From: Hyperoodon ampullatus
Taxonomy: Eukaryota > Chordata > Mammalia > Artiodactyla > Ziphiidae
Direction of reading: 5' to 3'
Assembly: GCA_949752795.1 (NCBI GenBank)
Contig: OX457059.1
Location: 174,108,242 to 174,172,241 of the forward strand
Length of the DNA: 64,000 bases
This document shows, one piece after another, positions 33,668-46,555 of this stretch (within the stretch, counting starts at the first letter, position 1; each line of letters opens with the position of its first letter). The position numbers were made by a program, and so were the translations under genes. Under the pieces are notes generated by a model, which made no database searches, was not told the origin of the DNA, and saw only the letters and a list, made by a program, of their open reading frames with translations.

Positions 33668-36600
33668 CAGATTCCTTTCCAACAACATTGTATTTTTTAT
33701 GTTTAATAACTTTTAAATGTATAATATATTCTTATCGTTTTGCTCCAGTTTTTACAAATAAAATTTCTGTTAATAACTCAATCTAAAATAAAAGCCTACA
33801 CAAAACTTCTGTAAGAAGATTTCAGTTATATATATATTTTTGTTGTAAAGAAGAATGACTGAGTCATCAATATAAGACTTAAGAGCAATGGTACATAAAA
33901 CTGGGGTTTAGATATAATAATATAATACTAGATAAAATTAGGATTTTAAATATAATGGAAATAGAAGTTAAAGAAAAAGAAGATGAAGTTTTCCAAATGT
34001 TAAAAAAGAGATTATGTATTATTAAAGAGATGAGGATGGACATCAATTCAGTATCTCATTTCAATTTCAAGATGTTCCTGGGTTTTTAAATAAATGCTGA
34101 TGGGTATCCAGTCAGTCAAAAGAGTGATGTGACAATTTAATTTTGAGATGTTGATGAAAAAAATCACATATTTTGTAACTACTTAAATAGGATGGAAAAT
34201 GTTAAATGTCACCATAAAGATGTGTGAGGGAACCTTCAGTTGTGAGAAAGTGATTTGAGGAATGTGTGATGAGGAAAGTTGGGGACCCGCTCCTGGAGTG
34301 ACCGCTAGTGTGAAGACAGGGGTCCTGAGTGGGTCTCACTACCCTTGGTCTCCATCTCCTGGGCTCTCCGGAGAGCTTTGGGGAGCTTGGCGGGCAGTGC
34401 CTTGGGAGACACTGGTGCATCTGAGTCGTTGCCCTGGGTGGAGGGCCGGCACCTGTGCCTGGGCAGGTGGGCTGGCTTTCTCCCAGGGTGCGTTGTAGAG
34501 ACATGACTGTTAGGTGCTGCTAGGACAGCAGTGGCACTGCCAATGGTTACTGTGGAAACACGCACCCCCCAATCACCACCTTTACAATGTATCTGAAATG
34601 AAGGCTTTAAATAACTCTAAACTCATTGTCTTATTGCTTTCTTTTTCAATCCCATGAGCATCATATGTCTTCTAGAAACTGTCAGAAATGTGGTTTTGAA
34701 AACTTTTCAGTTTGTTTCCATTTTTATACTCCCAAGGCTCTTCATCAAGTTCTATCCATTTTGCTCGGCTTTTACAAAAAGCCTGTTGGAAGGTGAGGTT
34801 TTCCCTATTCTCACAACTTCCCTTCTTCTCTCTTTTTATAAAGGAAAGCTTTTATTTTATTGTCATCATTATTAATGATACTGTTACGCTCTGGCTGCTT
34901 GATAAAAGTCTATTATTCTGACCAGAGGTGACCCTAGAGATGGCGGGGATGGTGTCCTCGTTCCAAGGTGGATGATAGGGGCCCCTTCGGAGAATCCCTG
35001 TGCGGAGCCTCCAGGCTGGGGGTGTCCTGTGCACGTAGGGCTCTGTCTGCATCCACCATCCACCTCGGGATGCATCGGCCATTGCTATTCCCACTGATGG
35101 GTGAGGCCGTGGGGCCTGAGGGCCACGCTAGCCCTCATGGCTAGCATGCTAGCACCTGGGCCTCATGGACAAGAGGCTCCGATGTAGCTGCCTGGGAACA
35201 TTGTTTGTGAATCTGAAAATCTGCCCTGAGTCTCCCCTGGGATGCCTTGGACTACCCCTGTCCTGACCCGTGTCCTGAATCCCAGCGGCACTATGGCTGG
35301 TGCCACTACAAGCTCAGGGCTTGGAGGTGGTAGCCTTGGAACAGAGGGTTGGCTGTTCAAACAACTTAGCATCGTGAACCAAGGAGGCTGTCTGCCAGGG
35401 TCGCTGTGTTGGCTACTCAGGAAGGGGCTCTTGGGGGCTCCTGGTAACTGCATTCCAGGAAGACATTTGAGGGGGGAGGGGGAAGCCAGGAGGTTCCTGC
35501 AGGGGTTTGGGAAAGAATGTACATCCCACTCAGCAAAGTCTGAGTCCCGGGGCAACTGTGGGTGCCCTCCACGGCGAGCAGCCAGCACTCCAGCCCTGGC
35601 CTTTACTTGGAGCACGAGGACTCTGGGCTCACGGAAACCACTCCGGGGGCCGCACAGAAGCCCACGCCTGTCGGGTGGCAACGTGACGGCCTGTGGACAC
35701 ACAGGTCCTGTGCCAGCTCTGGACGGGCCCAGTGCCTGCATCCCCATCCTTCCCCTGGACTTGAGTCCAACACCCTGCCCCGTGCAACCTCTTCATGCAG
35801 CCACACGGCCAGAACAAAGCAAGTTTTCTACGTCTGACACATGAACACCATCTGGTGAGAAAAGCCCTGGAATAACTGAACGTGATTTTATAATTTTGGG
35901 GCTTTCATCCGGCATTGAGGACCCGCAAGTTTCCCAGCTGCAGTTCACGAAGTTTTTCGGTGGTTGGAGCCTCTCGGACAGGTATTATGAATGCAGTCAT
36001 GGACAGATCAGGGTAATTCCCGAGGACACGTGCTGAGGGTCTGCCCGTAAATGATCATTAAGAATGACTGTTTCCCGCAGCTCTCCAAGTATTTCCTACA
36101 ACAGATGAAGAGCCCTCGCTCTTAAACAAGGCCAGACACAGAATATAATTTAATTTTTAGTTAATTTTTAAATTGAATTAATTGACAAAGAAGCTCTCTG
36201 TGTTCCTGATACGAACAGCGGGTACCTACTCGTCAATAAAAAAATGATTATTCATCAATAATCGCACAATAGTCACTCTGGCATGATTTGCAAATGGAGG
36301 AAACAAAAAAAATATGCAAACTAGCAACACGCAAAGGGAATATTTATAACCAGACCCTCCTAACACATGTACGTATCATAGACATACAGTAGCCCATTTC
36401 GCAGAAGTCACATCCAGAGCTCTTCATCTGTCTTCTCTCTGCTTTCGTCAGAGTTGTCACTGGTGCTGGTCACTCTGATGTGGGTGCGCTCTGTCTGGCT
36501 TCCTGGGGGATAGGGGTGGAGGCGGGGTGCTAAGATTCTGAGGATGGATGCCTTTGCCTCCAAACCTCGGGAGCTCCAGGGCCCCCAGAGGAGACCTTGT

Positions 36601-39480
36601 CTCTTTGAACTCAGCCTCCCAGTGCCTCACCCTGATTTTTTTCCACTCCCACGGCAGGCGTGTGGGAAGAGGTGGCTTCTTTAAACACACTTTACACCAG
36701 CCCATCGTGTGCTCAAAACCGACACGCGGGGGTGTGTGTGCCTGATGCTTTAGACATCATACAGGCATATTTCTTAAAAGGAAATCACGTAAGACATGTG
36801 AAAGCACTTTCTATAAGTGGGAATTGTTCAAGACAGCTAATGCTATTAATACCTTTTTTTTGCTCATAACATTATGAAAATATTGAGCGTGAAACCAACC
36901 TCGGACGGGTTAGTGTGGCTCCTGGACGTGTGATTACCCCACTTCAGAGCTGAGGGAGCGGCGGGTGACAGAGGCCAGCCCGCAGGGAGGTGCTCAGAGC
37001 CGCGACCCCAGGGATGAAGCAGCCCCCAGGGTCTCTCGGAAATAGAACTGTGGTCCCCATGGTCCGTATCTCTGCTCCCTTTACCCACCGTGGGACAGAA
37101 TCACCAGAGGGAAGTCTTAGGAGAATGGGGTGCACTCCTGTCATGATTTCACCCAGCTCAGAAAACATGATGGAAGAAGCTGTACGGTGTGGAGGGCAGG
37201 ACCCTATTCCTGGCTTCCCCCAGGCTGGCGGATGAGGTACGGATGGACAGACAGAGGATGCGGCAGTCCCTCGCCCAGCACTCCTGTTACTGGAGCCACG
37301 CGGCTCCCGCTGGCCCATCTCACAGGAATGAACCGCAAGGGGCAAGAGCGGGGTTTAAAAGCCTTTTGATCTTCCTGAAAGATGGTTGCCAGATGGGGAG
37401 ACGGAGAGCCATTCGAACACTAGGAATATACACTTAAAATCATCTTCATCTTGTTCAGCTTTTCCCTGCAACTCTATATTAGAGGAGAAATTTATCATAG
37501 CTTTGATTTGGGGGTTGGGGGGAGCTTTTAAAGGAAGGCCGGTAACTTCGGAGATGTCAGAGGCGGGCAGGAGTGCGATTTAAGACGCGTGTCACTCAGT
37601 CAGAAGGACTCGTTTATACCAGGGAAGAATAAAACACATAAGGAAGAAATTTATGGAAAATATTCGCCGATTGATCTGTTTATTACTCAGATATGGAGAA
37701 AGGGGAGAAAAAGATTTTGAAAATCTTTTCCCACATTTTTCAGCTTTGCTGCTCCGGTACCCCGTACACGGACCTTTCTTCTCTCCATCTGCAGGCTGAG
37801 TCTAAATGGAGTTTCTGAGATGTACTTGATGATGAGAAAAATACATTTAAAATGATATATTTTAAAAATTTCCACCCCCACTGGGAATTCTATGTCTAGA
37901 GATAAAGAAGAAACTGTGTACAGGTGCATTTCTACACTGGAGACATAATTGAAACGGTACATGTTTATACTTGCCCTAATTGGTAACATATAAACTTACT
38001 CAAAAAGAAACTTCATGACCTTTCAATCAAATATATTACTTTTTCAATGAAAGCTTTTAGGTCAAACTTCTAAGCATGTATTGGGACATCTCTCATCAAG
38101 AATTTAGTCCAACGAAAACAAGCAGAACGTTTAAAATTCACTTTTGGGGGGCAAACTATGGGTCCAAAACAATGCAATTTGATGAGCCTGCTGTAATGAC
38201 AAATCCATGTTTACACTTTCCTGTCTCACTGAAAAAATACCAGCAATTTTCCAGTTGTGTGCATTTTTCTGGCACGATGCACAATGCTGATGCCCATACT
38301 GCCAAGTGTTCCCGTGGGATCGGTGCCCACGCTTTGGATTTATTGAAAATGCTGCACTTTAGGACATTCTAAAAACAGAGCCCAACCGACTGGTGCAGAT
38401 GCACATGTCTGGGCAGACACTCAGGACAGTGCTTTTCAGGCACTTCCCACCGGACCCAGCCGGGCAGCCACCTTGTTCCCATCCAACAGTGGCCTAGGAC
38501 CCCCGGGTCCGAAATCAGTACTTCCCCCAGTTTGGAATCAGAAGAGAAATCAGAATAATTCACTGAGTGTGCTCATTTAGAGTGTCTACATCAAAATTAG
38601 GCAAGGCGTTAATTCCACTTCTCGATCCTTAGATTGTTTAAAAGAAAATCTCAGAGCTGCGAATATGGAACGAACACCATTTGTAAGCCGCAGCTGTGAG
38701 TCAAGATCTCACGTTTAAATATTTGCAACAATGAAGCTCAAAAGGTTGGCATGAACAGGTTTACATGACTCACTGATGAAGGTGGCGAGTTGTGTACGGA
38801 AGCGCTCTATCACGATTGGATACATAGCCGCCGGTACTCTGCATCAGTTGCATTCGCTGGACGTTTTTGGAGGCAGCGATGAAACCGCTTGCTGAAGTCC
38901 CAGCACTGGGATCCCTCCTCTGGGGACACTGGTTCCCTGTGCAGTTACCCCTCCCCAACACTGGCTGCTCAGGGACCCCCTTCCAGGCGGGGACTCTCCT
39001 CTCCATCACCATCTCTGTCTGAGCAACCTGCTCTTCCACTCAGCCAGCCTATTTGGCTGGAGGTGCCCACCTCCCCCTTCCTGAAGTGGGAGACAGCATC
39101 AGTCCACACCCCACCCCTGACCCTGGGGCCATGGAAGAGAAGGTTGTGCACGGCCCTCCTTCCCCAGCACCTGTCGCATCTCCCCTCATGCTCACAAGAG
39201 CCTCACTTTGCCCACCTCTGCCACCCAGTGGGACGGGGGACCCCTCTCCACGTTGAGCGCAGATGCCAGGTGAGTTGAGACAATGTTTGTAAGAATTTCA
39301 CTGTCTGCCTCCAAGGTCGTCTTGGGGATGGAGAGGAGAGCGGCACAGGGAACCAGTGTCCCCAGAGGAGGGATCTCAATTCCGGGACTTCACAAGGATT
39401 TGGGGTGGGAAACTTACACATTAACTCACTGAATGTCCATGACCACTTATTCAAGAATTTAAAAATATGTCTTTATATTA
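33668..39480. other. Long unannotated stretch, low in repeats
   Basis: No repeat could be named across nearly 6 kb, unusual for this window. AT-rich 33700-34200. GC-richer 34900-35850 and 36900-37350. Open frames on opposite strands at 35242-35844 (200 codons, plus) and 35163-35747 (194 codons, minus) overlap almost completely and show no domain, so I do not call them genes. A TTAATTTTTAGTTAATTTTT/ATTCATCAATAATCG stretch at 36140-36300 is a candidate noncoding element. Confidence 0.45.
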
Positions 39481-39481
39481 A

Positions 39482-39660
39482 CTATCTGTGTGCAGGCATT
39501 GTGCCAGGTAAAGAAGATACCATGATGAACAAGACATAATTTCTGCACTTGGGAACCCAGAGATAAGTGCAGAGAGAGACAGCAGACAGGAAAATGACAG
39601 TAGTCAGAGATGTGCCCTGAATTAAGAGTGTGACAGCAAGAAAGGTACAGTGGTGTCTGT
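39482..39660 (+). repeat. L2 (LINE-2) fragment
   Basis: GTGCAGGCATTGTGCCAGGT, then GATACCATGATGAACAAGAC, TTCTGCACTTGGGAACCCAG and AGTGTGACAGCAAGAAAGGT. The order fits the 3' part of an L2. Confidence 0.75.
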
Positions 39661-39982
39661 ACCTGTGGAAGAGGCAGGACAGAGAAAAATAAACCCAGGA
39701 GGAAAACAAAGGCAGCAGGTACATTCCGTTCCTGTTGTTATACGGAGGCCATTAAAATACTCCTGAGAAATAAGCAAATGGAATCCATGTGATAGAACTG
39801 AAGAAAATGTTTGAAAATATTTTAGCAGAATCCACACTTAAGGCTATTAAAATGTGTCACTGATGCATGAAAAACAGAAATGCTGTTTCTTTACACCTTC
39901 CTTCACCTCACTCTGAATTCACTTAAGTGCAATGGCAAAGCAACACATGTAAATATGTATTTAATATCCCTCTAAATAAGAA

Positions 39983-40023
39983 ATGTGCATGTGCGTGTGT
40001 GTGTGCGCACACATGTGTGTGTA
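39983..40023. repeat. Alternating purine-pyrimidine (TG)n/(GC) tract
   Basis: About 40 bp of TG, GC and CA alternation with a self-complementary centre GTGTGTGCGCACACATG. Such tracts can adopt left-handed DNA under supercoiling; that is general knowledge, not shown here. Confidence 0.9.
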
Positions 40024-40241
40024 TCCGCCGGGAGGTACAGCTGGTGAGAGACTGTCTAGCCTAGTGACCCATCCCGTCCCCAGGATTCCTATGGAAACTG
40101 TGCATGCCTGGTAATTATTATTCTAACCCTATTAGCATAATGATAGCCTACTTCCCTGGCACTGCATTTTTATCCACAATCTCCCAGAGGTCTTTAAGCT
40201 TGTTAATAATCATTACAGATAGCCAATGAAGTGAATCAAGG

Positions 40242-40412
40242 CTAAAATGAACTCACCTGAACTAAAGAGATTAACCCTACTCAGGCCTGAAGTGCCCCAT
40301 AAGTATTCATCAACAGTCTCTCTCTATCAGCAAATAAATAATAAAGAGAGTTATGGGGAAATTACCCCGTGTGGGAACGCATATTTTTGCTTCAGTGAGT
40401 GACTTCTTCCAA
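40242..40412 (+). repeat. Unassigned interspersed repeat, copy C (5' part)
   Basis: This is the reverse complement of 46400-46556. Shared blocks include CTAAAATGAACTCACCTGAA and onwards at 40242, the 27-bp block at 40291-40317, and CAGCAAATAAATAATAAAGA at 40328. Similarity to copy B fades to the right of about 40412, where B continues into the part shared with copy A. Copies A and C hence represent adjacent parts of one element, and B has both. Confidence 0.82.
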
Positions 40413-41900
40413 GTGGTTCCATCTTTAATTAATACTACGGGAGACATCTGAGCTATTTTCAGATGCAATATTCCTACAGATGTGGTTAGGAGTTTTTTGA
40501 GGCCTTAGTATTTTATAAGATGCTAAGATATATCTGTCAGCTATTATGATGCTACATGAAACAGATACTCAAGCAATAGGTCATCAAAAGAAAACTAAAC
40601 TAACCTTAGGAAGTAGCATAATTCATTTTCATCCTGTCCTTTTTTTTTTTTTTTTCTCTTTTATAATCCTAAATCAGATTTTGCTCAGGCACAAAAAATG
40701 CTGTTTCTGATTCTTTGCCCCAATCTGCTCTGTGACTTGGGCTGGCTCTTGGTCACTCTGAGCTTGTTATCCTGTAGAAGTGATGAACCATTGCTGTCCA
40801 TAGAAGTCACATGATGGACAGGGCAGTGTCTGTGCCCAGGGCCAAGAGCAGAGACCACTAGTGGCCCTGAAATTCATCCTAAGAACTTCCAAAGTCCTGT
40901 CACCTTACCAGCTGGTCATACTTCCTGGTGAGCTCAGCCACTCAAGAATAAAATTCTTTCCATAATCTGTTCAAGTCCTACATTTATTCTTTAATTATGA
41001 AGAGCTCAGCAGAGTATAAATACCCTTTTCAAAATTTCAAGAAATTACATGATATTATGTTTATTAGAAAAGCACTACAGATCTGTGGTAGGAAATTTCG
41101 ATGACACAAATGAGAAAGAAAGAAAAAAAAAGAGTGAGAGGGGAGGAAGAAGGAAAAGAAAAGAAAACAAAAAGAAACCTGACCCCAGGCCTCTGGCCCC
41201 AGGGAACACCTTTGTCCACGTTTTGGCGACTACACCCCAGACTCTCTCTACATCATCCACTGAGGCATCCTCCCGGAAAGGGCTGAGGAACCACAGACTG
41301 CATCGCCACCTGCTCTCCTCCCAGAAAGGCTCTTCACGGGGAGGGGAGGGTCCGCTTAGGGTCTCTGTCATTCAAGCCCCCGCATGGGCCACAGTGGGCT
41401 CCGGCCAGATCCAGCATCTCCCCCTCCCCCGCAGGTTCCAGGTCCCTCTCCCCCTTTCTGTGATGTCCTCCCCTGCCCATCCTGGGCTGTAATCTTGAGG
41501 AGCAGCCTGCTGCCCAGCCATACCACGATCACCATCACTCTGTGCATGCGCGTGTGTGCGCGCACATACACACACATGCACACACAGACGCACACGCTTT
41601 CCTTAAATGGCCTGTTGTCCTCTTCACCATTCCATGTCTTTGGAGCCCTAGCCCACTATTGCCAATCAACAAAAACAGCCTTTAGCTAACCCTCTATCCT
41701 TAGCATTTTCATGACTGTTTTGTCATGAAAATGTGATGGTTTCTCCTACCCTGCTTACCTGATGAATTAGAATCTTTTTGAACATGGGAATTCATGTTGA
41801 GTATACCTCCCCAATTAATATTATTATTTAGACTCAAATGTCACTGACTGGATGACTAGTAGGGGGCAAGTGTACAGCTGACCATCAAGTGCCCTTTGAA
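40413..41900. other. Unannotated intergenic DNA
   Basis: Holds a T-run at 40640-40656, an A/G-rich stretch at 41113-41178 and an alternating purine-pyrimidine TG/CA tract at 41541-41600. The frame 41049-41492 (147 codons) crosses the A/G-rich stretch, which explains its Lys/Arg/Glu run. No gene is supported. Confidence 0.5.
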
Positions 41901-41921
41901 CTTTCCTTAAATTGTATAACC

Positions 41922-42136
41922 TTTTTTTTTTTTTTTTTTTTTTTGCGGTATGCGGGCCTCTCACTGTTGTGGCCTCTCCCGTTGCGGAGCACAGGCTCCA
42001 GACGCGCAGGCTCAGTGGCCATGGCTCACGGGCCCAGCCGCTCCGCGGCATGTGGGATCTTCCCAGACCGGGGCACGAACCCGTGTCCCCTGCATTGGCA
42101 GACGGACTCTCAACCACTGGGCCACCAGGGAAGCCC
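41922..42136 (-). mobile_element. CHR-2-type SINE, antisense
   Basis: T-run at 41922-41944, GCGGTATGCGGGCCTCTCAC, ending CACCAGGGAAGCCC. A 17-bp target duplication with one mismatch flanks it: AAATTGTATAACCTTTT at 41909-41925 and AAATTGTGTAACCTTTT at 42137-42153. Confidence 0.96.
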
Positions 42137-42898
42137 AAATTGTGTAACCTTTTAATAAAACATCACATCTCATATTAAATCCACATCTCCTTTGCATTGC
42201 TTGTGGGTTAATAGCTTGCAAACGTCGTCTGGTACAGGTATGATTGTATTTGCAAATCCACCTGTCTTCCATATTCTTCTTCACTGTATTATTTCAGACC
42301 CTTTTTTTTTACAGTGTAACAGGATAGCTTTGATTTCTTATCCAAGTTTCTAACAGGGCAGAATCTATCTAGGTTTGAGACCAGCTGCTAAGAGAAACTG
42401 CATTGCCCAATCCCACTCAGCCTTGCTCAGTTTGCAGATAAAGACTGAGTAGTAGGATGTCTAGGTAGAACCACTGGTCTTAGGTAGAACCTAGGTGGGC
42501 AGGTATAGGTAAGGGGTTGGGTGGGACTACTGTCGGCATCTAAAAGCTCTTCAGCATGAACTGTTCAGGTGCTCCTCCTGGACAGGGTTGTCTAAGAAGC
42601 AGTGAGCATCTTGATGGACTTTTAGGTTGTTCAAAGGTTTAGCCTAAGTATGTGGAAACATAACTTTTATCATATTCATAAGTCAGGGGGATAAAATAGC
42701 AAACATTGTCAAATGTAGAGTATGCTTTCTTTGGTTGGGCAAGGGTAGGTTAATGGGGATGTAGACACACACAGCTGTGTACACGTGTCTGTGCAAGCAA
42801 ACACACTCACACACCCCAGGACCACTCTGATCCCCAGAATCTTGATTGCCCATGCTACCTGATTCCTGTGTTTCAGCAGCAGCTTTATTTAAATGCTG

Positions 42899-43285
42899 TG
42901 TCTTAGCTCAGGCTGCCATACAAAACATCCTAGACTCAGTGGCTTAAACAACAAGCATTTATTTCTCACTGTTCTACAGGCTGGGAAGTCCAAGACCAAG
43001 ATGTCAACAGATTTGGTGCCTGATGAGGACCTTGGTTCCTGATGAAGTTCCTGATGAGGACCTTGCTCCTGGTTTGCTGACAGCCACCTTCTTGCTGTGA
43101 CCTCAGGTGGTAGGGAGACAGACCTCTTCCTATAAGGACACAAACCCCACCGTGGGGGCCCCACCCTCATAACCTCACCTAAACCTAATTACTTTCCAAA
43201 GTTCTCCCCTCCAAATACCGTCACACTGGGGGTTAGGGCTCCAACTTGTGACTGGTGGAACAAACATTCAGCCCATAAGTCCTGA
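42899..43285 (-). repeat. MLT1-type LTR (ERVL-MaLR), antisense
   Basis: TTAGCTCAGGCTGCCATACA, TCAGTGGCTTAAACAACAAG, TTCTACAGGCTGGGAAGTCC, then CTTCCTATAAGGACACAAAC, GGGGGTTAGGGCTCCAACTT and ACAAACATTCAGCCCATAAG. Inside, a short direct duplication TTCCTGATGA / CCTGATGAGGACCTTG (43018-43072) is specific to this copy. Confidence 0.88.
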
Positions 43286-46030
43286 CATTTCATTAAAATC
43301 AACAGAAAACTTATTTGAGGATGACAGAAAACATTTAGATTTATACAATTAATAACAACTTAATGTATGTTCAACAATGCACAGAAATACACAAGAACAA
43401 CCCAGTGCCAACATTAAATTAGACAAAGACTGCTCCTCCCTGAGGAAGGATCTCTCCTGTGAAGACGTGCAGTCTTAGAACTGAGATCCACAGCTGTCCT
43501 GGACACAGCAGGCGGTGAGGCTGGCCCAGGGCTTATGCAGTCCTCTCTCCTGGGATCAGCTGTCCCCTCTCCACCTGCGTGCTGGGTCTGCAGTGATGCC
43601 ACATGCTGACTCTTGCTAATCCCCCCGTGGCCCACGGTGGGGCGGTCGCTGAGTGTACAGCTCAGAGTCTCATCTCATCAGCATCAGCATCTCTGCAATA
43701 TTCCATGGGTCAATCTCAGGGCAGACATCATCTTTCCTTTTCCAAAATAAATGCTGGAAGTGCCAGGTTCACCCTAGCACATTTACACTAGCCCCTTTGA
43801 CAGGGGCTTCTCACACCATGAGCAGGCTCTTCCTGGGGACAGTACCCTGGTGAGAGTCTGCAGATCCTGAGAAGTGTCAGACCTTTATCGAAAGATGAAA
43901 CATCGTGTCTTTTCAACTTAAAGTGGCTTGTTAGGACTCCCCATTCTCAAGAAGAAACCCACCTTTTAAGGTCTTTTAAGGTGTGTGGTGCGACCCATCT
44001 TCTCCACGGCATCCCTCCCATCCTGACACCCCTCAGAACGGTCTTGGGCTCTCTAGCTCTCTATAAACTCTGAGCACCAGTGACTCCCAAATCTACAGCT
44101 CCCAAAGCACCTCCCAATTGCATCTGGTCCCCTGAGCACCGGCCACATGGCCGCTCAATCGAGAAGGCTGGGGACATTCACCTGCTGTTCCCCATCTCTC
44201 AAAACCCAATCCGCACGGCACCCCATCATGGCCACTGTCCTCCAGGGAACATAACTTCCCAGCACCTATTTTCCAGTTCATCACAAGAACCCTGCATCAG
44301 CTCTGCAGCATCTTTTACCTGGACTTTTTCTGGACATAAGTAATAATGTTACTCAGGTTTTTCTTTGGTGAGTCACCCTCTAAATTAACACATGACCTTC
44401 TCTTGGCCCAGCATGTTCCCCGTCTACCTCCTTGTCCTCTGGCTGTGGCCTCAGATTACGCCTCCTAGACTTTTCCCAACATAGCGAGGTACCTTCACCC
44501 ACACCCCGCAGCACCTTGGGTACTCCTACAAGGAAGTGTGCTCTTATTTTTATCTTCCCTGGCCCTGAGTGCCCACCTTTGCTTAAGGCGAGTCTGTGAG
44601 ACATGTGAGATTACTGTAACATAAAAGAAAAGTTCTGGCTGAACTTTGGTCACACTCCCTGTATCCTAACAGCCTTCTTTCTCAGCAACACTGGAAGGGT
44701 GGTCCCTCCCAGGCCAGGAGAAGTGAGTCAGCCCTGAGTTCCAGCACCCTGGGAATGGGCAAATCTCCCCTTGGAATTTGTCTGCTCCAGCTTCTGGAAG
44801 CCCCAAATTGGGCTCCAACCAACTGTGGTGTTCCTTAATTCAGAGTCACCTGCTGGGTATCCAAGTAAAGGAACCTGTTGAGGATAAGTGACAGATGTAT
44901 ACCCCCAAACTCAAGAGCAAGAAACAAGAACAGGCACCACTGACACTACTAAAATAGAAAGCAGAAGCAATAACTGTGTTTGTTAGCATTCGCCAAATTA
45001 TTGATTTACACACAATGTGCTATCATGTTTTTAAATTACCAAGTCAAAACATAGGAGTTACACTTCTCCACACTTGTATGTGCTTCTCCAGATCATGAGG
45101 AGTGCTCTCAGAGACCCCGAGCGCCTCCACAGCTCTCAGACAAATGCAATCTTTCTCAGAGAAACCCTCTGGTAACTCTTAACTGCATTTTTAGCTTTTA
45201 CCTTGAAACCCCACTGTTCCAACTGCCTCACTCTAAGACAGGCCTCTGGTGTCTGCATAGACCTTGAGCTAGAACCTCCTAAGTGGCCGCCCCATCTCCA
45301 ATCTTTAAATTTTGTTGTTTCCACTGAAAAGCAAGGGCTCACACATATGTGTGCAATAAATTCAGAAACGATCCACAGCGCGGATGAAAAGATGGATAAC
45401 ACAACAGTCAGAAAACGGAAACCCACATGCTACCCCAGTACCCTCGCCATATTTTACTCTGCATTTCAAAATACACCCTTCAGACAGATTTCCCTACATC
45501 AGGAAATGGTATCCAAACAGTTCAAACAAGCTTCTCAGTGGCCACTGCACAAACAGCCTCTGCTTAGTTATAACACTGTCTGAACACTCCTGAGGTTTTT
45601 CTTATTTCCCAAAGTTTTTGTCTTATTTTATGATCCTATGTTATCAAAACAGCAAGCTCCCAAAACATGTTTGCAGGGCACACAAGGGTCTCAAAGGCCA
45701 CGGACAGCCACATACTTTTACATCAAAACCAACCTGTCAAGGAAAAGCCATTAAACTAGAGACACATCCTGTCCTACTGGCAGCAAATACATTCACAGAC
45801 CCAGGGTGGCTATGAATAAAGATGCCGGTCAGCTAAGGATGACACCCTCACTTTCCTCCAGAGGAATGGGAGACAGGACCTGTGCCTGGACAGTGAAATG
45901 TTGAGACAGCATGTGCTGTGACCGCTGCAGTGGAGAGTGAGCAAGGGATGCATACGAGGTGTGTGCACGATGCTCGTGGAATTGCAGGTGGGGAGAGCAT
46001 GGCTGCCCCACTGGCCGTGCAGGTGGGAGA
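43286..46030. other. Unannotated intergenic DNA
   Basis: No gene or confident repeat. The frame 45203-45583 (126 codons) has no recognised domain and no splice context; chance is the best explanation. Confidence 0.45.
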
Positions 46031-46103
46031 TGGCGTTAGTCAGCCGTGTATCATCCAGGGAAACAGGACCACTAGGATATAGATACATAGATAGGTAGGT
46101 AGG

Positions 46104-46555
46104 CATAGACATGAAGCCACCATGTCTGTGTGACCATGAAGGAAACAACGTCCAAGGGCTGACATGGTTGACCCAAGCTGTGCTCCATCCACACGAAGGA
46201 ACAAAGTGCAAGCTACTTACACCAGATAACACCAAATGTTTCCAACAGGTTCATACACTCACGGTCTTTGTGGTTATTTGGGCCACAGCAGGGCTTCTGC
46301 CTGGAGATTCTGGAGTCCCTAGTTATATACTTCTTAGACATAAAAAAGAGATCAAAGAAAATATTTTAAGCTCTTATGTGGATTTCCAAATGGGAAAAAG
46401 TCACTGAAGCAATAATATGTGCTCCCACATCAGGTAGTTTCACTGCAACCCTCTTTATTATTTATTTGCTGGTTGGAAGAAACTGTTGATGAATACTTAT
46501 GGGGCACTGTAGACCTGAGAGGGGTTAATATCTTTAGTTCAGGTGAGTTCATTTT
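46104..46555 (-). mobile_element. Unassigned interspersed repeat, copy B (longest copy)
   Basis: It is flanked on both sides by the same GATAGGTAGGTAGG-type microsatellite, which fits insertion into the array with target duplication, though an exact duplication cannot be defined in such DNA. On the minus strand it begins AAAATGAACTCACCTGAACT and ends near GGTGGCTTCATGTCTATG. The first third matches copy C and the rest copy A. Ends of the form TGAA...TTCA would fit an LTR, but the flanks show no 4-6 bp duplication to prove it. There is no A-tail and no meaningful frame. Confidence 0.8.
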
